NCBI GenBank assembly: GCA_964642165.1
Contig: CAZXOC010000108.1
Location: 1 to 22,057 of the forward strand
Direction: 5' to 3'
DNA: 22,057 nucleotides
Origin: CAYRVX01 sp964642165
Lineage (GTDB): Bacteria > Planctomycetota > Phycisphaerae > SM23-33
The position numbers were made by a program, and so were the translations under genes. Position 1 is the stretch's first letter, and every line of letters begins with the position of its first letter. Positions 1 to 8,626 of the stretch are shown in pieces. The notes beneath the pieces are model-generated. The model worked only from the letters and a program-made list of their open reading frames with translations, was not told where the DNA came from and made no database searches.

Positions 1-199
1 CGCCTCGCCGCCACAGAATCCCGGCTTGGAAAGAACTTGCGTCGGGGGCGCGGCGTAGAAGTTGGCGACAGGGCCGGGCGCGGAGGTGGGACGGGGCGGC
101 GCGCGGTCCTGTGTTGGCTTCGGTCGGCTGTGCGCATGGCCGGGCGCGGGCTCGGCGCCGGTGCCGCGACGGCGTTCGCTGCACGTCACGGAGCAGTCC

Positions 200-2149
200 A
201 TGGCTCATGACATTCTGAAGCAGTCCATCGAAGCCCAGACGGGTCGGGCCAGCCTGTTCATCGTCGGCATCCTCGTCGGGGGCGTGCTGGTGATCAATTC
301 GTACCTGGCCGCCTGGATTTTCGACGACAGCTTCTACAGCCGCCTGCTGGCGCTGCTCGGGGCCGCGCTGCTGGCCATTCCCATCCTCGTCCACGCAACC
401 CGGGAGCTGCTGCACGGGCACATGCACATGGACGAGATCGTGGCGCTGGCGGTGATTGCGGCGCTGGCGGCGGAGGACTACAAGGCCGCGGGGACCGTGG
501 CGTTCTTCCTGCTGCTGTCGAACCTGATCGAGACGCGGACCGCCCTGGGGGCGCGGGCGAGCATCGAGTCGCTCGTCCGCCTGTCGCCCAAGAAGGCGCA
601 CCGCCTCGGCGCCGGCGGCACCGAGGAGGAGGTGGACCCGCGAGAGCTCCGCCCGGGCGACGTCGTCCGCGTCCGTCCCGGTGACAACGTCCCCGCCGAC
701 GGGCAGGTCATCGCCGGCCAGAGCTCCGTCAACCAGGCCAACGTCACCGGCGAGTCGCTGCCGGTGGACAAGGCCGTCGGCGACGAGGTCTTCTCGGGCA
801 CGAACAACCTCGCCGGCGCCGTCGACGTGGAGGTTACCCGCGCCGGCGAGGACACGACGCTCGGGAAGGTCAAGAAGCTGATTCTCCAGGCCGAGCAGAC
901 GCGCATTCCGATCATGCGGCTGATCGACCGCTACGCGGCCTGGTACACCCCGACGATCCTGATGCTGGCGGCGAGCGTCGTGCTGTTCACCCGGGAGATG
1001 GACCGGGCGGTGACGATGCTGGTGGTGGCGTGCCCGTGCGCGCTGATCCTGGCGGTGCCGACGGCGATGGTGGCGGCGCTGTCGTGTGCGGCGCGGCTGG
1101 GCATCTACGTCAAGGACGTCTCGAACATCGAGCTGGCGAAGGACCTCAGCGCGTTCGTCTTCGACAAGACGGGCACGCTGACGACCGGGCAGCTCAGCGT
1201 CACGCGGATGATGCCCGCCCCCGAGGTGGACGGGGCGGAGCTGCTGGCGGCCGCCGCGTCGGCGGAGCACCTCTCCAGGCACCCCGTCGCGCGCGCCGTG
1301 GTGGCCGTTGCGGAGAAGGCGCGGGTGCGGATCGACGACCCGCGGGACTTCGAGGAGGTCTCCGGGCGCGGCGTGCGGGCCCACGTGGACGGGGACACGG
1401 TGCTGGTCGGTCGGCGGGCGTGGCTGGCCGAGCAGGGGGTGGCGTTCGAGGCGATGGCCGCCGAGGAGTACGCCGAGCCCGAGGGCCTCAGCACGCTCTA
1501 CGTCGCGCGGGACGGGCGGCTGTTGGGGTGGATCGGGCTGGAGGACCGCACCCGCGACGAGGCCAGGCAGGCCATGCACGACCTCCGCGAGCTGGGCCTG
1601 CGCGAGCTGGTGATGGTCACCGGCGACCGCTGGTCCGTGGCCCGCCGCGTCGCCCGCGAGATGGGCTGCACCGAGGTGCAGGCGGAGGTCCTGCCAAGCG
1701 ACAAGCTCGAGCTGGTCGCCGCCCTGAAGGACCGGGGGTACAAGGTCGCGGTGGTGGGCGACGGCGTGAACGACGCCCCGGCGCTGGCCGCCGGCGACCT
1801 GTCCATCGCCATGGGCGCCGCCGGCAGCGACGTGGCCATCAACTCCGCCACCGTCGCCCTGATGAACAACGACCTGCGGCGCCTGGCGTTCCTGGTGAGG
1901 CTCAGCCGAAGGACCATCGCCGTCGTGCACCAGAACCTGCTGTTCGGGGTGGTCTTCATCGTGGCGTTCGAGATCCTCGCCGGGCTGGGCTGGATCTCGC
2001 CGGTGCTGGGCGCCGTGCTGCACGTGGTGGGCGCGACGTTTGTGGTCTTCAACAGCGCCCGCCTGGTGCGGTTCGGGGAGGAACTGCACGCGGGCGAACC
2101 GGAGAGGCCCCGGCCCCAGGCCAGGATGGAGCCCGTGCCGGCCTCCTAG
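200..2149 (+). CDS. P1B-type heavy-metal translocating P-type ATPase lacking an HMA domain
   Basis: This inner-membrane pump uses ATP to move a soft or transition metal ion. All core motifs are visible in the 649-residue product: the actuator TGES loop at T183, the transmembrane CPC metal site at C278-P279-C280, the phosphorylated aspartate D322 in DKTGTLT, the P1B-type HP pair at H361-P362, and GDGVND near 520. The last membrane helix carries a His-Val-Val-Gly-Ala-Thr motif before NSARL. The reading frame stays open upstream to 62, but that stretch looks non-coding. I chose ATG 200 because GGAG at 190-193 lies 6 nt before it and the membrane core starts soon after. There is no N-terminal CxxC metal-binding domain. 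Instead a short HGHMHM stretch (residues 72-77) sits between the early helices. The CPC core fits Cu, Zn/Cd or Co pumps, so the substrate is left open. Bases 1-199 contain no gene I can support. Confidence 0.93.
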   Translation: MAHDILKQSIEAQTGRASLFIVGILVGGVLVINSYLAAWIFDDSFYSRLLALLGAALLAIPILVHATRELLHGHMHMDEIVALAVIAALAAEDYKAAGTVAFFLLLSNLIETRTALGARASIESLVRLSPKKAHRLGAGGTEEEVDPRELRPGDVVRVRPGDNVPADGQVIAGQSSVNQANVTGESLPVDKAVGDEVFSGTNNLAGAVDVEVTRAGEDTTLGKVKKLILQAEQTRIPIMRLIDRYAAWYTPTILMLAASVVLFTREMDRAVTMLVVACPCALILAVPTAMVAALSCAARLGIYVKDVSNIELAKDLSAFVFDKTGTLTTGQLSVTRMMPAPEVDGAELLAAAASAEHLSRHPVARAVVAVAEKARVRIDDPRDFEEVSGRGVRAHVDGDTVLVGRRAWLAEQGVAFEAMAAEEYAEPEGLSTLYVARDGRLLGWIGLEDRTRDEARQAMHDLRELGLRELVMVTGDRWSVARRVAREMGCTEVQAEVLPSDKLELVAALKDRGYKVAVVGDGVNDAPALAAGDLSIAMGAAGSDVAINSATVALMNNDLRRLAFLVRLSRRTIAVVHQNLLFGVVFIVAFEILAGLGWISPVLGAVLHVVGATFVVFNSARLVRFGEELHAGEPERPRPQARMEPVPAS

Positions 2150-2179
2150 CGCCCGGCAACCCGAACACGGGCCGGGCGC
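2149..2179 (+). terminator. Stem-loop immediately after the P-type ATPase gene
   Basis: A perfect 9-bp inverted repeat (2149-2157 GCGCCCGGC with 2171-2179 GCCGGGCGC) begins on the last base of the stop codon. A further CCG/CGG pairing inside the 13-nt loop can extend it. It lies in the gap between two convergent genes (ends at 2149 and 2265), where a terminator is expected. There is no T-tract, so it is either a non-canonical terminator or an mRNA 3' end stabiliser. Confidence 0.5.
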
Positions 2180-2264
2180 CGAGGAATGGGATGTCGAGGT
2201 GACGAAGCGATCGAGGACAATCGCGAGCCGCAGCGGGGCCGCCGGGCCCGGGGTGGCCGCACGC

Positions 2265-3248
2265 CTACCGAGCGGCCCGGAGCTCCCGCGTCTGGAACAG
2301 CGCCATGGCCAGCGCCACGAGCCCGGCGGCGTAGAGCACGCAGTACAGGGCCGCCATGCCCACCAGGCTCAGGGGGATCGTCTCCAGGCGCAGGTCGTCC
2401 TGCGGGTAGAACTGGCTGAAGTTCGGCAGGACCCACCCCACGAAGCGCACGGCGGGCACGCGGTCGGCCCAGCGGCCGACGATCTGCGGGTGGGCCGAGC
2501 CCAGCAGGAAGACCACCGTGCAGACCAGCAGCGTCATGGCCTGCCCGAGCCGGGCACTGGCGGCGATCGCCAGCGCCACGAAGACCACCACGGCCATGAA
2601 CATCATCGCCAGCTCCAGCAGGAGCTGCCCCGGGATGCCCTGCCCGAAGGGGATGAGCTGCCACTGCTTGCCGACGAAGCCGATGACGATCGTCCCCAGC
2701 GTCAGGAACACCAGGTTCGTCAGGACGTTGGCGCTGGTGAAGGCCCAGCCGAACCAGAGGTTGCCGATCATCGCGACGAGGAGGGACAGCCCGAAGGCCG
2801 AGAGCCCCGCCGTGATGACGACCCAGTCGACCCGGTCGTAGGCGGCGGGCACGACCCGGTGGCGGACGGTCATGAGGAACACGAGCGAGCAGAGGTAGTA
2901 GGCCACGGCGATGGCCGCCGCGACGCCGAGGAACTTGCCCAGGACGAACATCCACCGCGGCACGGGCTTGGCGATGACGATCAGGGCGGTCTTCTCCTCG
3001 ATCTCGCGGCGCAGCACGCCGGAGGCGATGAAGGCCGCCATCAGCATCGCCGAGACGCGAAGCGTCGCCAGCCCCAGGTTCTCCAGCATCTGCTGGTCGG
3101 TCTTGTGGAAGTCCACCGACAGCGTGTAGCCGGTGAAGGGCAGCGTGAAGACCAGCAGGGCGAACGTCACCAGCGTCATCACCGTGTAGATCGGCTGGCG
3201 GATGCTCTGGAGGAACGTGTTGGCGGCGATGGACAGCAGCTTGGTCAT
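2265..3248 (-). CDS. ABC-2 type transporter permease
   Basis: A 327-residue polytopic membrane protein, read as the membrane subunit of an ABC-2 exporter. Hydrophobic segments lie around residues 20-40, 62-78, 104-127, 142-162, 174-192, 209-230, 236-250 and 293-318. The cytoplasmic stretch after the second helix contains RREIEEKT followed by KPVPRWMFVLGKFLGV (K94-V109), a block typical of ABC-2 permeases and closely matched in the second permease at 9878-11773. A charged 'PNFSQFYPQDDL' loop (275-286) precedes the last helix, as in many GldF/NatB-like permeases. No ATPase is adjacent on this strand. The likely partner is the ATPase at 8643-9881, in the divergently transcribed group that starts 150 bp away. 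The start at 3248 is the first Met of the family-like sequence; the ribosome binding site is weak (GCGAG). The substrate is unknown. Confidence 0.85.
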   Translation of the reverse strand: MTKLLSIAANTFLQSIRQPIYTVMTLVTFALLVFTLPFTGYTLSVDFHKTDQQMLENLGLATLRVSAMLMAAFIASGVLRREIEEKTALIVIAKPVPRWMFVLGKFLGVAAAIAVAYYLCSLVFLMTVRHRVVPAAYDRVDWVVITAGLSAFGLSLLVAMIGNLWFGWAFTSANVLTNLVFLTLGTIVIGFVGKQWQLIPFGQGIPGQLLLELAMMFMAVVVFVALAIAASARLGQAMTLLVCTVVFLLGSAHPQIVGRWADRVPAVRFVGWVLPNFSQFYPQDDLRLETIPLSLVGMAALYCVLYAAGLVALAMALFQTRELRAAR

Positions 3249-3258
3249 GGTTCGCTCG

Positions 3259-3276
3259 CCGCGGGCCTGCCCGCGG
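3259..3276 (-). promoter_or_regulatory. Perfect inverted repeat in the leader of the minus-strand permease
   Basis: CCGCGGGC (3259-3266) and GCCCGCGG (3269-3276) are perfect reverse complements separated by 2 nt. They lie 10 nt upstream of the permease start codon, inside the 149-bp divergent intergenic region (3249-3397). It could be an operator or a leader hairpin controlling translation. I could not identify convincing -10/-35 boxes for either divergent transcript in this region. Confidence 0.35.
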
Positions 3277-3397
3277 GCGACACAGATGGTACGTTCGCCC
3301 GGCAGGGAGGTTTGCTCGCGGCGTTGGGAATTGTAGGGCCGGCGCCGGGGCGTGTAAACGCCGCGCCGCCCGGCCGTGGCGGGCAGGGGACCACCGC

Positions 3398-5911
3398 ATG
3401 AAAGCGCAGCGGCGTGGCAAGAACATCGCGTTGGCGGGCGCCGGCCTCCAGGTCATCTTCACACTGGCCTTGCTGGCCGTCGGCGCGGTGACCGGTGCGA
3501 AGTCGGCCATGGCCTGCACGTGGTACCTGGCCGGCGGGGTCCTGCCGTGGCTCATGGCGGCGCTGCTGTTCTACGCGCGGCAGCTCGAGCTCCAGGAGGC
3601 CGCCGAGCTGGCCGAGCTTGCCACCCGCGGCGAGACGGGCGGGCTGTTCGAGCGCGACCGGGACCTGTCACTCCGGCCGGCCGCCGCACGCCGCGCGTTC
3701 ATCGACCGATGGATCGTGCCGATCTTCACGCAGGTCCTGGCCGTCTATTACGTCGCGCTGGGCATCCTGGTCCTCTCCGCCCTGCGGTTCCTCGTCCGTG
3801 AGGAGACGATCTCGCCGATCCGGCCCATCGCGCCGGGCTTGCTGTTCACGCTCCTGGTGGGCTTCGTGGCGTTCCTGTTCAGCCGGTACTGCACGGGCAT
3901 GTCCAGCCGCCCGGAGTGGCGTCCGCTGCGGGCGCCGGCGAGCTACCTGCTGCTGGGCTTCGGGATGCTCGTCGCCTCGGCGGCGTCCTTCGCGATGGCC
4001 CACTGGGGCTACCGGATGGTGGACGTCGTCGTGGCGTTCGCCGTGCCCATCGCCCAGCTCGTCCTGGCGGCGGAGCTGGAGATCGGCTTCATCCTCGACC
4101 TGTTCCGCCCCCGCGTGCCCGGGCGCGAGCGGCGGCTGACCTTCGACAGCCGGATTTGCGGCCTGCTGGCCGAGCCGGCGCGCGTCGGGCACTCTGTCGC
4201 CGAAACGCTGAACTATCAGTTCGGCTTCGAGGTTTCCCGGACGTGGTTCTACCGCCTGCTGGGCAAGGCGCTCGTGCCGCTGCTGATCTTCGGGGCGATC
4301 GTCCTGTTCCTGATGAGCTCCGTGGTGATCGTCTACCAGGGGCAGAAGTGCGTGGTGCTGCACTGGGGGCGGAAAGACGCCGGGCGGCTGCTGGGCCCGG
4401 GCATCCACGTGAAGTGGCCCTGGCCGGTCGACACGGCGAGGCACTTCGACGTCGAGAGGGCGTACGAGCTGCGCGTGGGCGTCGGCGAGCAGCGCGAGCC
4501 GAAGGTCGTCAAGGGGCGGGAGCTGAGGCTCTGGACCGACGAGCACGGACGCTGGCGGGAGCTGGACTTCCTGGTGGCCCGGCCGCCCAGGGGTTCGGAA
4601 GGGGGCGAGGCGGCGACCCAGCCCGCGGGCCCGTCGGCGGGACGCCCACAAACGCAAGCGACGACGCCCCCGGCCGGCGACGAGGGCAACGGTACCCCGC
4701 CGCCCGTGAGCATCATCAAGCTGGTCGTCTCGGTGCTGTACCAGATCGAGGACCCGTACAAGTTCGGGTACCGGTTTACGGACGCACGCGGGCTGCTGGA
4801 GGCCGTCGCCCACCGCGAGATGGTCCGCTACTGCGCCAGCGCGACGCTGGACACGAAGCTCGGCGACCCCGATCCGAACCGCCCGGAGGCGATCATGACC
4901 AGCGGGTGGGGCAAGGCCTCCCGCGTCTTGGAGCAGCGCATCCGCAAGGCGGTCGGTCCCGCGCCCAAGGGGCTCGACCTGGGCGTCCGCATCCGCACGG
5001 TGAAGCTGGTGGCCGTGCATCCGCCGGCCCAGGCCGCCGACGCCTTCGAGGCCGTCTTCGCCGCCGAGCGCGGACAGGACCAGGACCGCTACCGGGCCGA
5101 GGGCGAGGCCAACCGGCTGCTGTCCAACGTCGCGGGCGACCCGGACTCGGGCCTGGAGCTGGCGCTGGCCATCACGCAACTGGAACACCTGGAGAACCTC
5201 GCCACGCGCCGTGGACGGAAGGAGGACTTCGATCGCGACCTGCGCGGGCACATCCTCCGCACCGGCGCGAGCCTCCGCACGCTCCTGCGCGAGATCCGCC
5301 GCGAGGAGCTGCGGGGGAGGCTCGGGCGAACCGGTGGGCCTGCCACGCGTCCGGGCCGCCAGGCCCAGGACTTCCCAGCCTCGCTCACCCGCTACCTGCC
5401 GCAGGCGGACGAGGGGACCGGCCAACTCCTGCGGGAGCTGCTGGCCGACGGGTCGCTCGACGGCCTGAGCGGGTCCGGCGGGACCCCCAAGCAGCGGCTG
5501 GCGCGACGCTATGCGCTGCACTTGCTGGAGCTCCTTGAGATTCGCTCGCGGGCGGACCAGTTCGACTTCGCCACGCGGACCCGGGCCGCACGCGATCGCG
5601 CCGACACGCTGTTCGACCGCGCGACGGGCGAGCCGGCGCGCAAGATCGCCGAGGCGAACGCCTACCGCGTGAAGCGCGAGATGGCCGAGCGCGCCAAGGC
5701 GGAGGCCTTCCGGCGCGAGCTGCTGGCCTACCGCGCGAGCCCGCGGATGTACGTGTTCGACCGCTGGCTCGACGTGTGGGACGAGGTCCTGCCGAACGTG
5801 ACGAAGTACGTCGTCGGCGTGGACCCCAACCGCGTCGAGGTCTGGATGAACTGGGAGCGCGAGACGCGGGGGCTGAAGGGCGCCTTCGACAAGGTCGGGT
5901 CGCCCGAGTGA
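3398..5911 (+). CDS. HflK-like SPFH/Band 7 protein fused to an N-terminal polytopic membrane domain
   Basis: The 837-residue product is about twice the usual HflK length. The first ~310 residues contain about seven hydrophobic segments (roughly 10-32, 40-60, 105-130, 145-163, 181-202, 207-234, 291-313). The last one acts as the membrane anchor of an SPFH domain that starts near Q315, with the typical 'GPGIHVKWPWPVD' turn at 333-345. The SPFH domain is interrupted by a proline/threonine-rich low-complexity insert (about 396-437). It resumes with YQIEDPYKFGYRF (448-460) and an HflK-like helical region (AFEAVFAAERGQDQDRYRAE, 549-568). The C-terminus (YRASPRMYVFDRWLDVWDEV, 778-797) matches the conserved HflK tail. 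HflK with HflC forms a large cage around FtsH in other bacteria. ATG 3398 has GGGGA 7 nt upstream. It opens the plus-strand gene run, 32 bp before hflC. The role of the N-terminal membrane domain is unknown. Confidence 0.85.
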   Translation: MKAQRRGKNIALAGAGLQVIFTLALLAVGAVTGAKSAMACTWYLAGGVLPWLMAALLFYARQLELQEAAELAELATRGETGGLFERDRDLSLRPAAARRAFIDRWIVPIFTQVLAVYYVALGILVLSALRFLVREETISPIRPIAPGLLFTLLVGFVAFLFSRYCTGMSSRPEWRPLRAPASYLLLGFGMLVASAASFAMAHWGYRMVDVVVAFAVPIAQLVLAAELEIGFILDLFRPRVPGRERRLTFDSRICGLLAEPARVGHSVAETLNYQFGFEVSRTWFYRLLGKALVPLLIFGAIVLFLMSSVVIVYQGQKCVVLHWGRKDAGRLLGPGIHVKWPWPVDTARHFDVERAYELRVGVGEQREPKVVKGRELRLWTDEHGRWRELDFLVARPPRGSEGGEAATQPAGPSAGRPQTQATTPPAGDEGNGTPPPVSIIKLVVSVLYQIEDPYKFGYRFTDARGLLEAVAHREMVRYCASATLDTKLGDPDPNRPEAIMTSGWGKASRVLEQRIRKAVGPAPKGLDLGVRIRTVKLVAVHPPAQAADAFEAVFAAERGQDQDRYRAEGEANRLLSNVAGDPDSGLELALAITQLEHLENLATRRGRKEDFDRDLRGHILRTGASLRTLLREIRREELRGRLGRTGGPATRPGRQAQDFPASLTRYLPQADEGTGQLLRELLADGSLDGLSGSGGTPKQRLARRYALHLLELLEIRSRADQFDFATRTRAARDRADTLFDRATGEPARKIAEANAYRVKREMAERAKAEAFRRELLAYRASPRMYVFDRWLDVWDEVLPNVTKYVVGVDPNRVEVWMNWERETRGLKGAFDKVGSPE

Positions 5912-5943
5912 CGACGGCATCCTTGAAGGCAGAGGACGACGCC

Positions 5944-6948
5944 ATGGTGCAACGCAAAGGTAGAGACGGACTCGTCGCGACGCTCGTGCTGGTCGTGCTC
6001 GTGGTCGTGCTGCTGCTGGCCTGGATGGTGTTCTTCCAGGTCGAGTTCACCGAGCACGTGCTGGTGCAGACGTTCGGCGAGACCACTCGCGTGCTGGACG
6101 GCACGAGGGACGCCGGGCTGCACGTGAAGTGGCCCTTGGTCCAGCAGGTCGTGCGCTACGACGCGCGGACGTTCGTCTTCGAAGACACGATGAACGAGTT
6201 GCAGACCAACGACAAGCAGGTCGTCACCCTGACGACGTTCTGCGCGTGGCGGGTGCAGGACCCGGTGCGGTTCCAGACGCAGATCAAGACGATCGACGCC
6301 GGCCGGGACGGCATCCGCACCAAGCTGCGCAGCGCCAAGAGCGCCGTCATCGGCGAGCGCCGGATGGAGGAGCTGGTCAACACCGACCCCCAGCGGATGC
6401 GCATCGCCGAGATCGAGCAGGCGATGCTCGACGAGGTCGCCGACGAGGCCCGGGCCGACTACGGCGTCGAGATCGTCCGCGTGGGCATCAAGAGCCTCGG
6501 CCTGCCGGAGGTGGTCTCCGCCAAGGTGATCGAGTCGATGCAGGAGGAGCGCCGGGGGGAGGCCGCCGCCTACGACACCGCGGGCAAGGCGCAGGCCCTG
6601 GCCATCCGGGAACGGGCGCGCCAGGCCAGCGAGCAGATCCTCGCCTTCGCCCAGCGCAAAGCCAGCGAGATCCGCGCCCAGGGCGACGAGGCCGCCGCCG
6701 AATGGTACAAGGAGTTCGAGGAGGACTGGCAGTTCGCCGCCTTCCTCCGTTCGCGGGAATCCCTGCGGAAGGAGCTCCAGAACCGCACGATCTTCCTGCT
6801 GGACGGGTCCCGCGTCCCGGGCATGGGATGGTTCCGCAACGGCCCGTCGCTGCCGACCTTGGCGCCCGGCGCGGGTCCGAAGGCCCTCGCGGACCCGCCC
6901 GCGCCGAAGACGCCCGCCACGCAGCCCGGCGCGCCCGCGCCGAAGTAG
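5944..6948 (+). CDS. hflC: HflC-like SPFH/Band 7 protein
   Basis: A 334-residue SPFH protein with one N-terminal signal-anchor (residues 9-31) and the bulk outside the cytoplasm, as in HflC. The sequence follows HflC closely: 'DAGLHVKWPLVQQVVRYDAR' (56-75), 'CAWRVQDPVRF' (100-110), 'GIKSLGLPEVVSAKVIESMQ' (181-200), EERRGEAAAY, then a long charged helix rich in A, E, R and Q, and the 'SLRKELQNRTIFLLD' ending (273-287). The last 35 residues are a Pro/Ala-rich tail absent from typical HflC. The frame is open further upstream, but ATG 5944 fits the anchor position and has GAGG 8 nt before it. It lies 32 bp after the HflK-like gene and 18 bp before a second HflK-like gene, so co-transcription is likely. 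By homology it forms a hetero-oligomeric membrane assembly that may modulate FtsH. No ftsH is in this window. Confidence 0.9.
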   Translation: MVQRKGRDGLVATLVLVVLVVVLLLAWMVFFQVEFTEHVLVQTFGETTRVLDGTRDAGLHVKWPLVQQVVRYDARTFVFEDTMNELQTNDKQVVTLTTFCAWRVQDPVRFQTQIKTIDAGRDGIRTKLRSAKSAVIGERRMEELVNTDPQRMRIAEIEQAMLDEVADEARADYGVEIVRVGIKSLGLPEVVSAKVIESMQEERRGEAAAYDTAGKAQALAIRERARQASEQILAFAQRKASEIRAQGDEAAAEWYKEFEEDWQFAAFLRSRESLRKELQNRTIFLLDGSRVPGMGWFRNGPSLPTLAPGAGPKALADPPAPKTPATQPGAPAPK

Positions 6949-6966
6949 TCGCCGGAGACGCCCGCC

Positions 6967-8565
6967 ATGGCAGAGCCAACCGACCAACCGCAAGCCCCGA
7001 GCCCCGCGCCCGATGCGGCGCCTCCGCCCGAGCCGGGCGCGGGCGCCGGCGAGGAGCGTTTCGTGGACCCGGCCGGCGAGCACCTCGCCGGGGCGCTGCG
7101 GACGAGCTTTCGCCTGCTCGGCGCGACCATGGTCGTCGGCGTCCTGGCGTTCCTCGCGATGGGCTTCGACTTCGTCCAGCCGGGCGAGGTGGCCATCCGC
7201 AGCGTCTTCGGCAAGGTGGTCGGCACGACGCCCGAAGGCCTGGCGTACAACTGGCCGGAGCCCATCGGGCGGATCGACAAGGTCAAGGTGGGCGAGCGGA
7301 CCTTCACCGTCCAGGACTTCTGGATGAACGAGACGAAGGAAGACCAGCTCCAGCCGGACCTCCGCAAACGCCAGGCGCCGCGAGGCGGGCTGCGCCCCGG
7401 CTACGACGGGTTCCTGCTGACGGGGGATCGGAACGTGCTGCACCTGCGGCTGAAGTGCACGTGGGTCGTCGACCGGACGGGCTACGAGCTGGCGTTCGGC
7501 GACCCGCTGGCGGGCGACCATCGCGTGCACCGCTTCGTCCGCGACGCGATGGGCCCGGACGTCACCGTCGCGGACGCCCGCGAGCGGTGGAAGCGGCAGG
7601 AGGAGAGCGACACCGTTCCCCCGCAGTTGTCGAGCGCCGACGGCAACGAGAAGCTCGCCGTCGCCGCGCGGCGGATGCAGTTCCCCTGCACGACGCCGCC
7701 GGCGCTGCTGTACCGGATGCACGTCAGCGACCCCAACGAGACGATGCGCTCCGTGCTGTGCGAGGGCGCGATCCGCGCCGCGGCGACGCGCACCGCCGAC
7801 GGGCTCCTGCGGACAGAACAGGCCGCCTTCGAACGCGACGTCCGCCGCGCCGCGCAGGAGGCCCTCGACGCGTTGAGGGCCGGCATCCTCGTGCGCACGG
7901 TCAAGGTCGACCGTCCGACCTGGCCCCTGCGAACACTGCCCGACTACGACGCCGCCCAGAGCGCCGTCAGCGACGCCGAAAGCCAGCGCAGCCAGGCCCG
8001 ACGCGACGCCGTCAGTCTCCTGAACGCGACGGCCGGGCCCGTCGCCGCCGACAAGCTCGTGGGCAAGCCGGCCGACGTGGTCGCCGCCCCCTCGCCCCCG
8101 GCCCGCGCGGCGCCCGCCGAGCGCATCGTCGAGTACGACCTCATCGGGCAGTACAACGACGCCGTCCGCCGCGGCGACTCCAAGCGGGCGGAGGAGCTCC
8201 TGGAACACATCGGCAGCGTGCTGGTCACCGACGCCGAGGGCCTGGCGCGACGCGTCCTCTCGGAGGCCGGCGCGTACCGCTCCACCCGGGTCCAGGCGAT
8301 CAAGGCGCGCGTGGCAGAGTTCCGGCGGCTGCTCGCCGCCTACCGGGAGAACCCGAGCTTCACGCTGCAGCGTTGGTGGGTGGAGACGCGGGAGGAGGTC
8401 CTGGACCACCCGATGGCGATCAAGCACTACGTCCTGCCCGGACCGCAGAAGATCGTGATCCGGATCAACACGCCGCCGGAATACCTGCGGGAGGCCCGGC
8501 GCGCGGGCCTGGTCGTCGAGCGGAGCAGCGGCGGGACAGAAGACACGAAGGCGACGCCGGAGTAA
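6967..8565 (+). CDS. Second HflK-like SPFH/Band 7 protein
   Basis: The 532-residue product starts with a Pro/Ala/Glu-rich cytoplasmic stretch (1-50), one membrane anchor (about 50-68), then an SPFH domain beginning 'QPGEVAIRSVFGKVVG' (71-86). HflK-type signatures follow: 'GFLLTGDRNVLHLRLKCTWV' (148-167), the 'VRTVKVDRPTWPLR' strand in the second half of the domain, a long helical region interrupted by a Pro/Ala-rich linker near 370-385, and a tail 'ENPSFTLQRWWVETREEVL' that parallels the HflK C-terminus. Large inserts (about 118-147 and 183-240) make it longer than standard HflK. The start codon has GGAGA 8 nt upstream and lies 18 bp after hflC. It is a third SPFH subunit beside the usual K/C pair. 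Its separate role is not known; it could replace HflK in some complexes or cap the cage. Confidence 0.82.
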   Translation: MAEPTDQPQAPSPAPDAAPPPEPGAGAGEERFVDPAGEHLAGALRTSFRLLGATMVVGVLAFLAMGFDFVQPGEVAIRSVFGKVVGTTPEGLAYNWPEPIGRIDKVKVGERTFTVQDFWMNETKEDQLQPDLRKRQAPRGGLRPGYDGFLLTGDRNVLHLRLKCTWVVDRTGYELAFGDPLAGDHRVHRFVRDAMGPDVTVADARERWKRQEESDTVPPQLSSADGNEKLAVAARRMQFPCTTPPALLYRMHVSDPNETMRSVLCEGAIRAAATRTADGLLRTEQAAFERDVRRAAQEALDALRAGILVRTVKVDRPTWPLRTLPDYDAAQSAVSDAESQRSQARRDAVSLLNATAGPVAADKLVGKPADVVAAPSPPARAAPAERIVEYDLIGQYNDAVRRGDSKRAEELLEHIGSVLVTDAEGLARRVLSEAGAYRSTRVQAIKARVAEFRRLLAAYRENPSFTLQRWWVETREEVLDHPMAIKHYVLPGPQKIVIRINTPPEYLREARRAGLVVERSSGGTEDTKATPE

Positions 8566-8602
8566 CAGGCCCCCGGCGGGGCGCGCGCGGTCGATGGCCG
8601 GA

Positions 8603-8626
8603 CGCCGGCCCCGCGGCGCGCCGGCG
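8603..8626 (+). other. Stem-loop in the SPFH-to-ABC gap
   Basis: CGCCGGC (8603-8609) and GCCGGCG (8620-8626) form a 7-bp perfect stem with a 10-nt loop in the 77-nt gap between the third SPFH gene and the ABC ATPase gene, the longest gap in the plus-strand run. It could set different expression of the SPFH and transporter parts by partial termination or mRNA processing. GC-rich sequence makes chance hairpins common, so support is moderate. The ATPase ribosome binding site (GGAAG, 8632-8636) follows it. Confidence 0.3.

Noticed and set aside
62..199. In-frame N-terminal extension of the P-type ATPase from ATG 62
   Set aside because: The extension is Gly/Arg-rich with no domain or membrane character, and ATG 200 has a proper ribosome binding site.
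2040..3401. Plus-strand open frame opposite the minus-strand permease
   Set aside because: It is Asp/Gln/His/Arg-rich, typical of the antisense of a membrane protein gene, with no start signal; the minus-strand frame has clear membrane segments and ABC-2 motifs.
5728..8427. Very long minus-strand open frame across the SPFH genes
   Set aside because: It mirrors the three SPFH genes, is low-complexity Arg/Gly/Leu/Val/Asp-rich with no family signature, and is a codon-bias shadow in GC-rich DNA.
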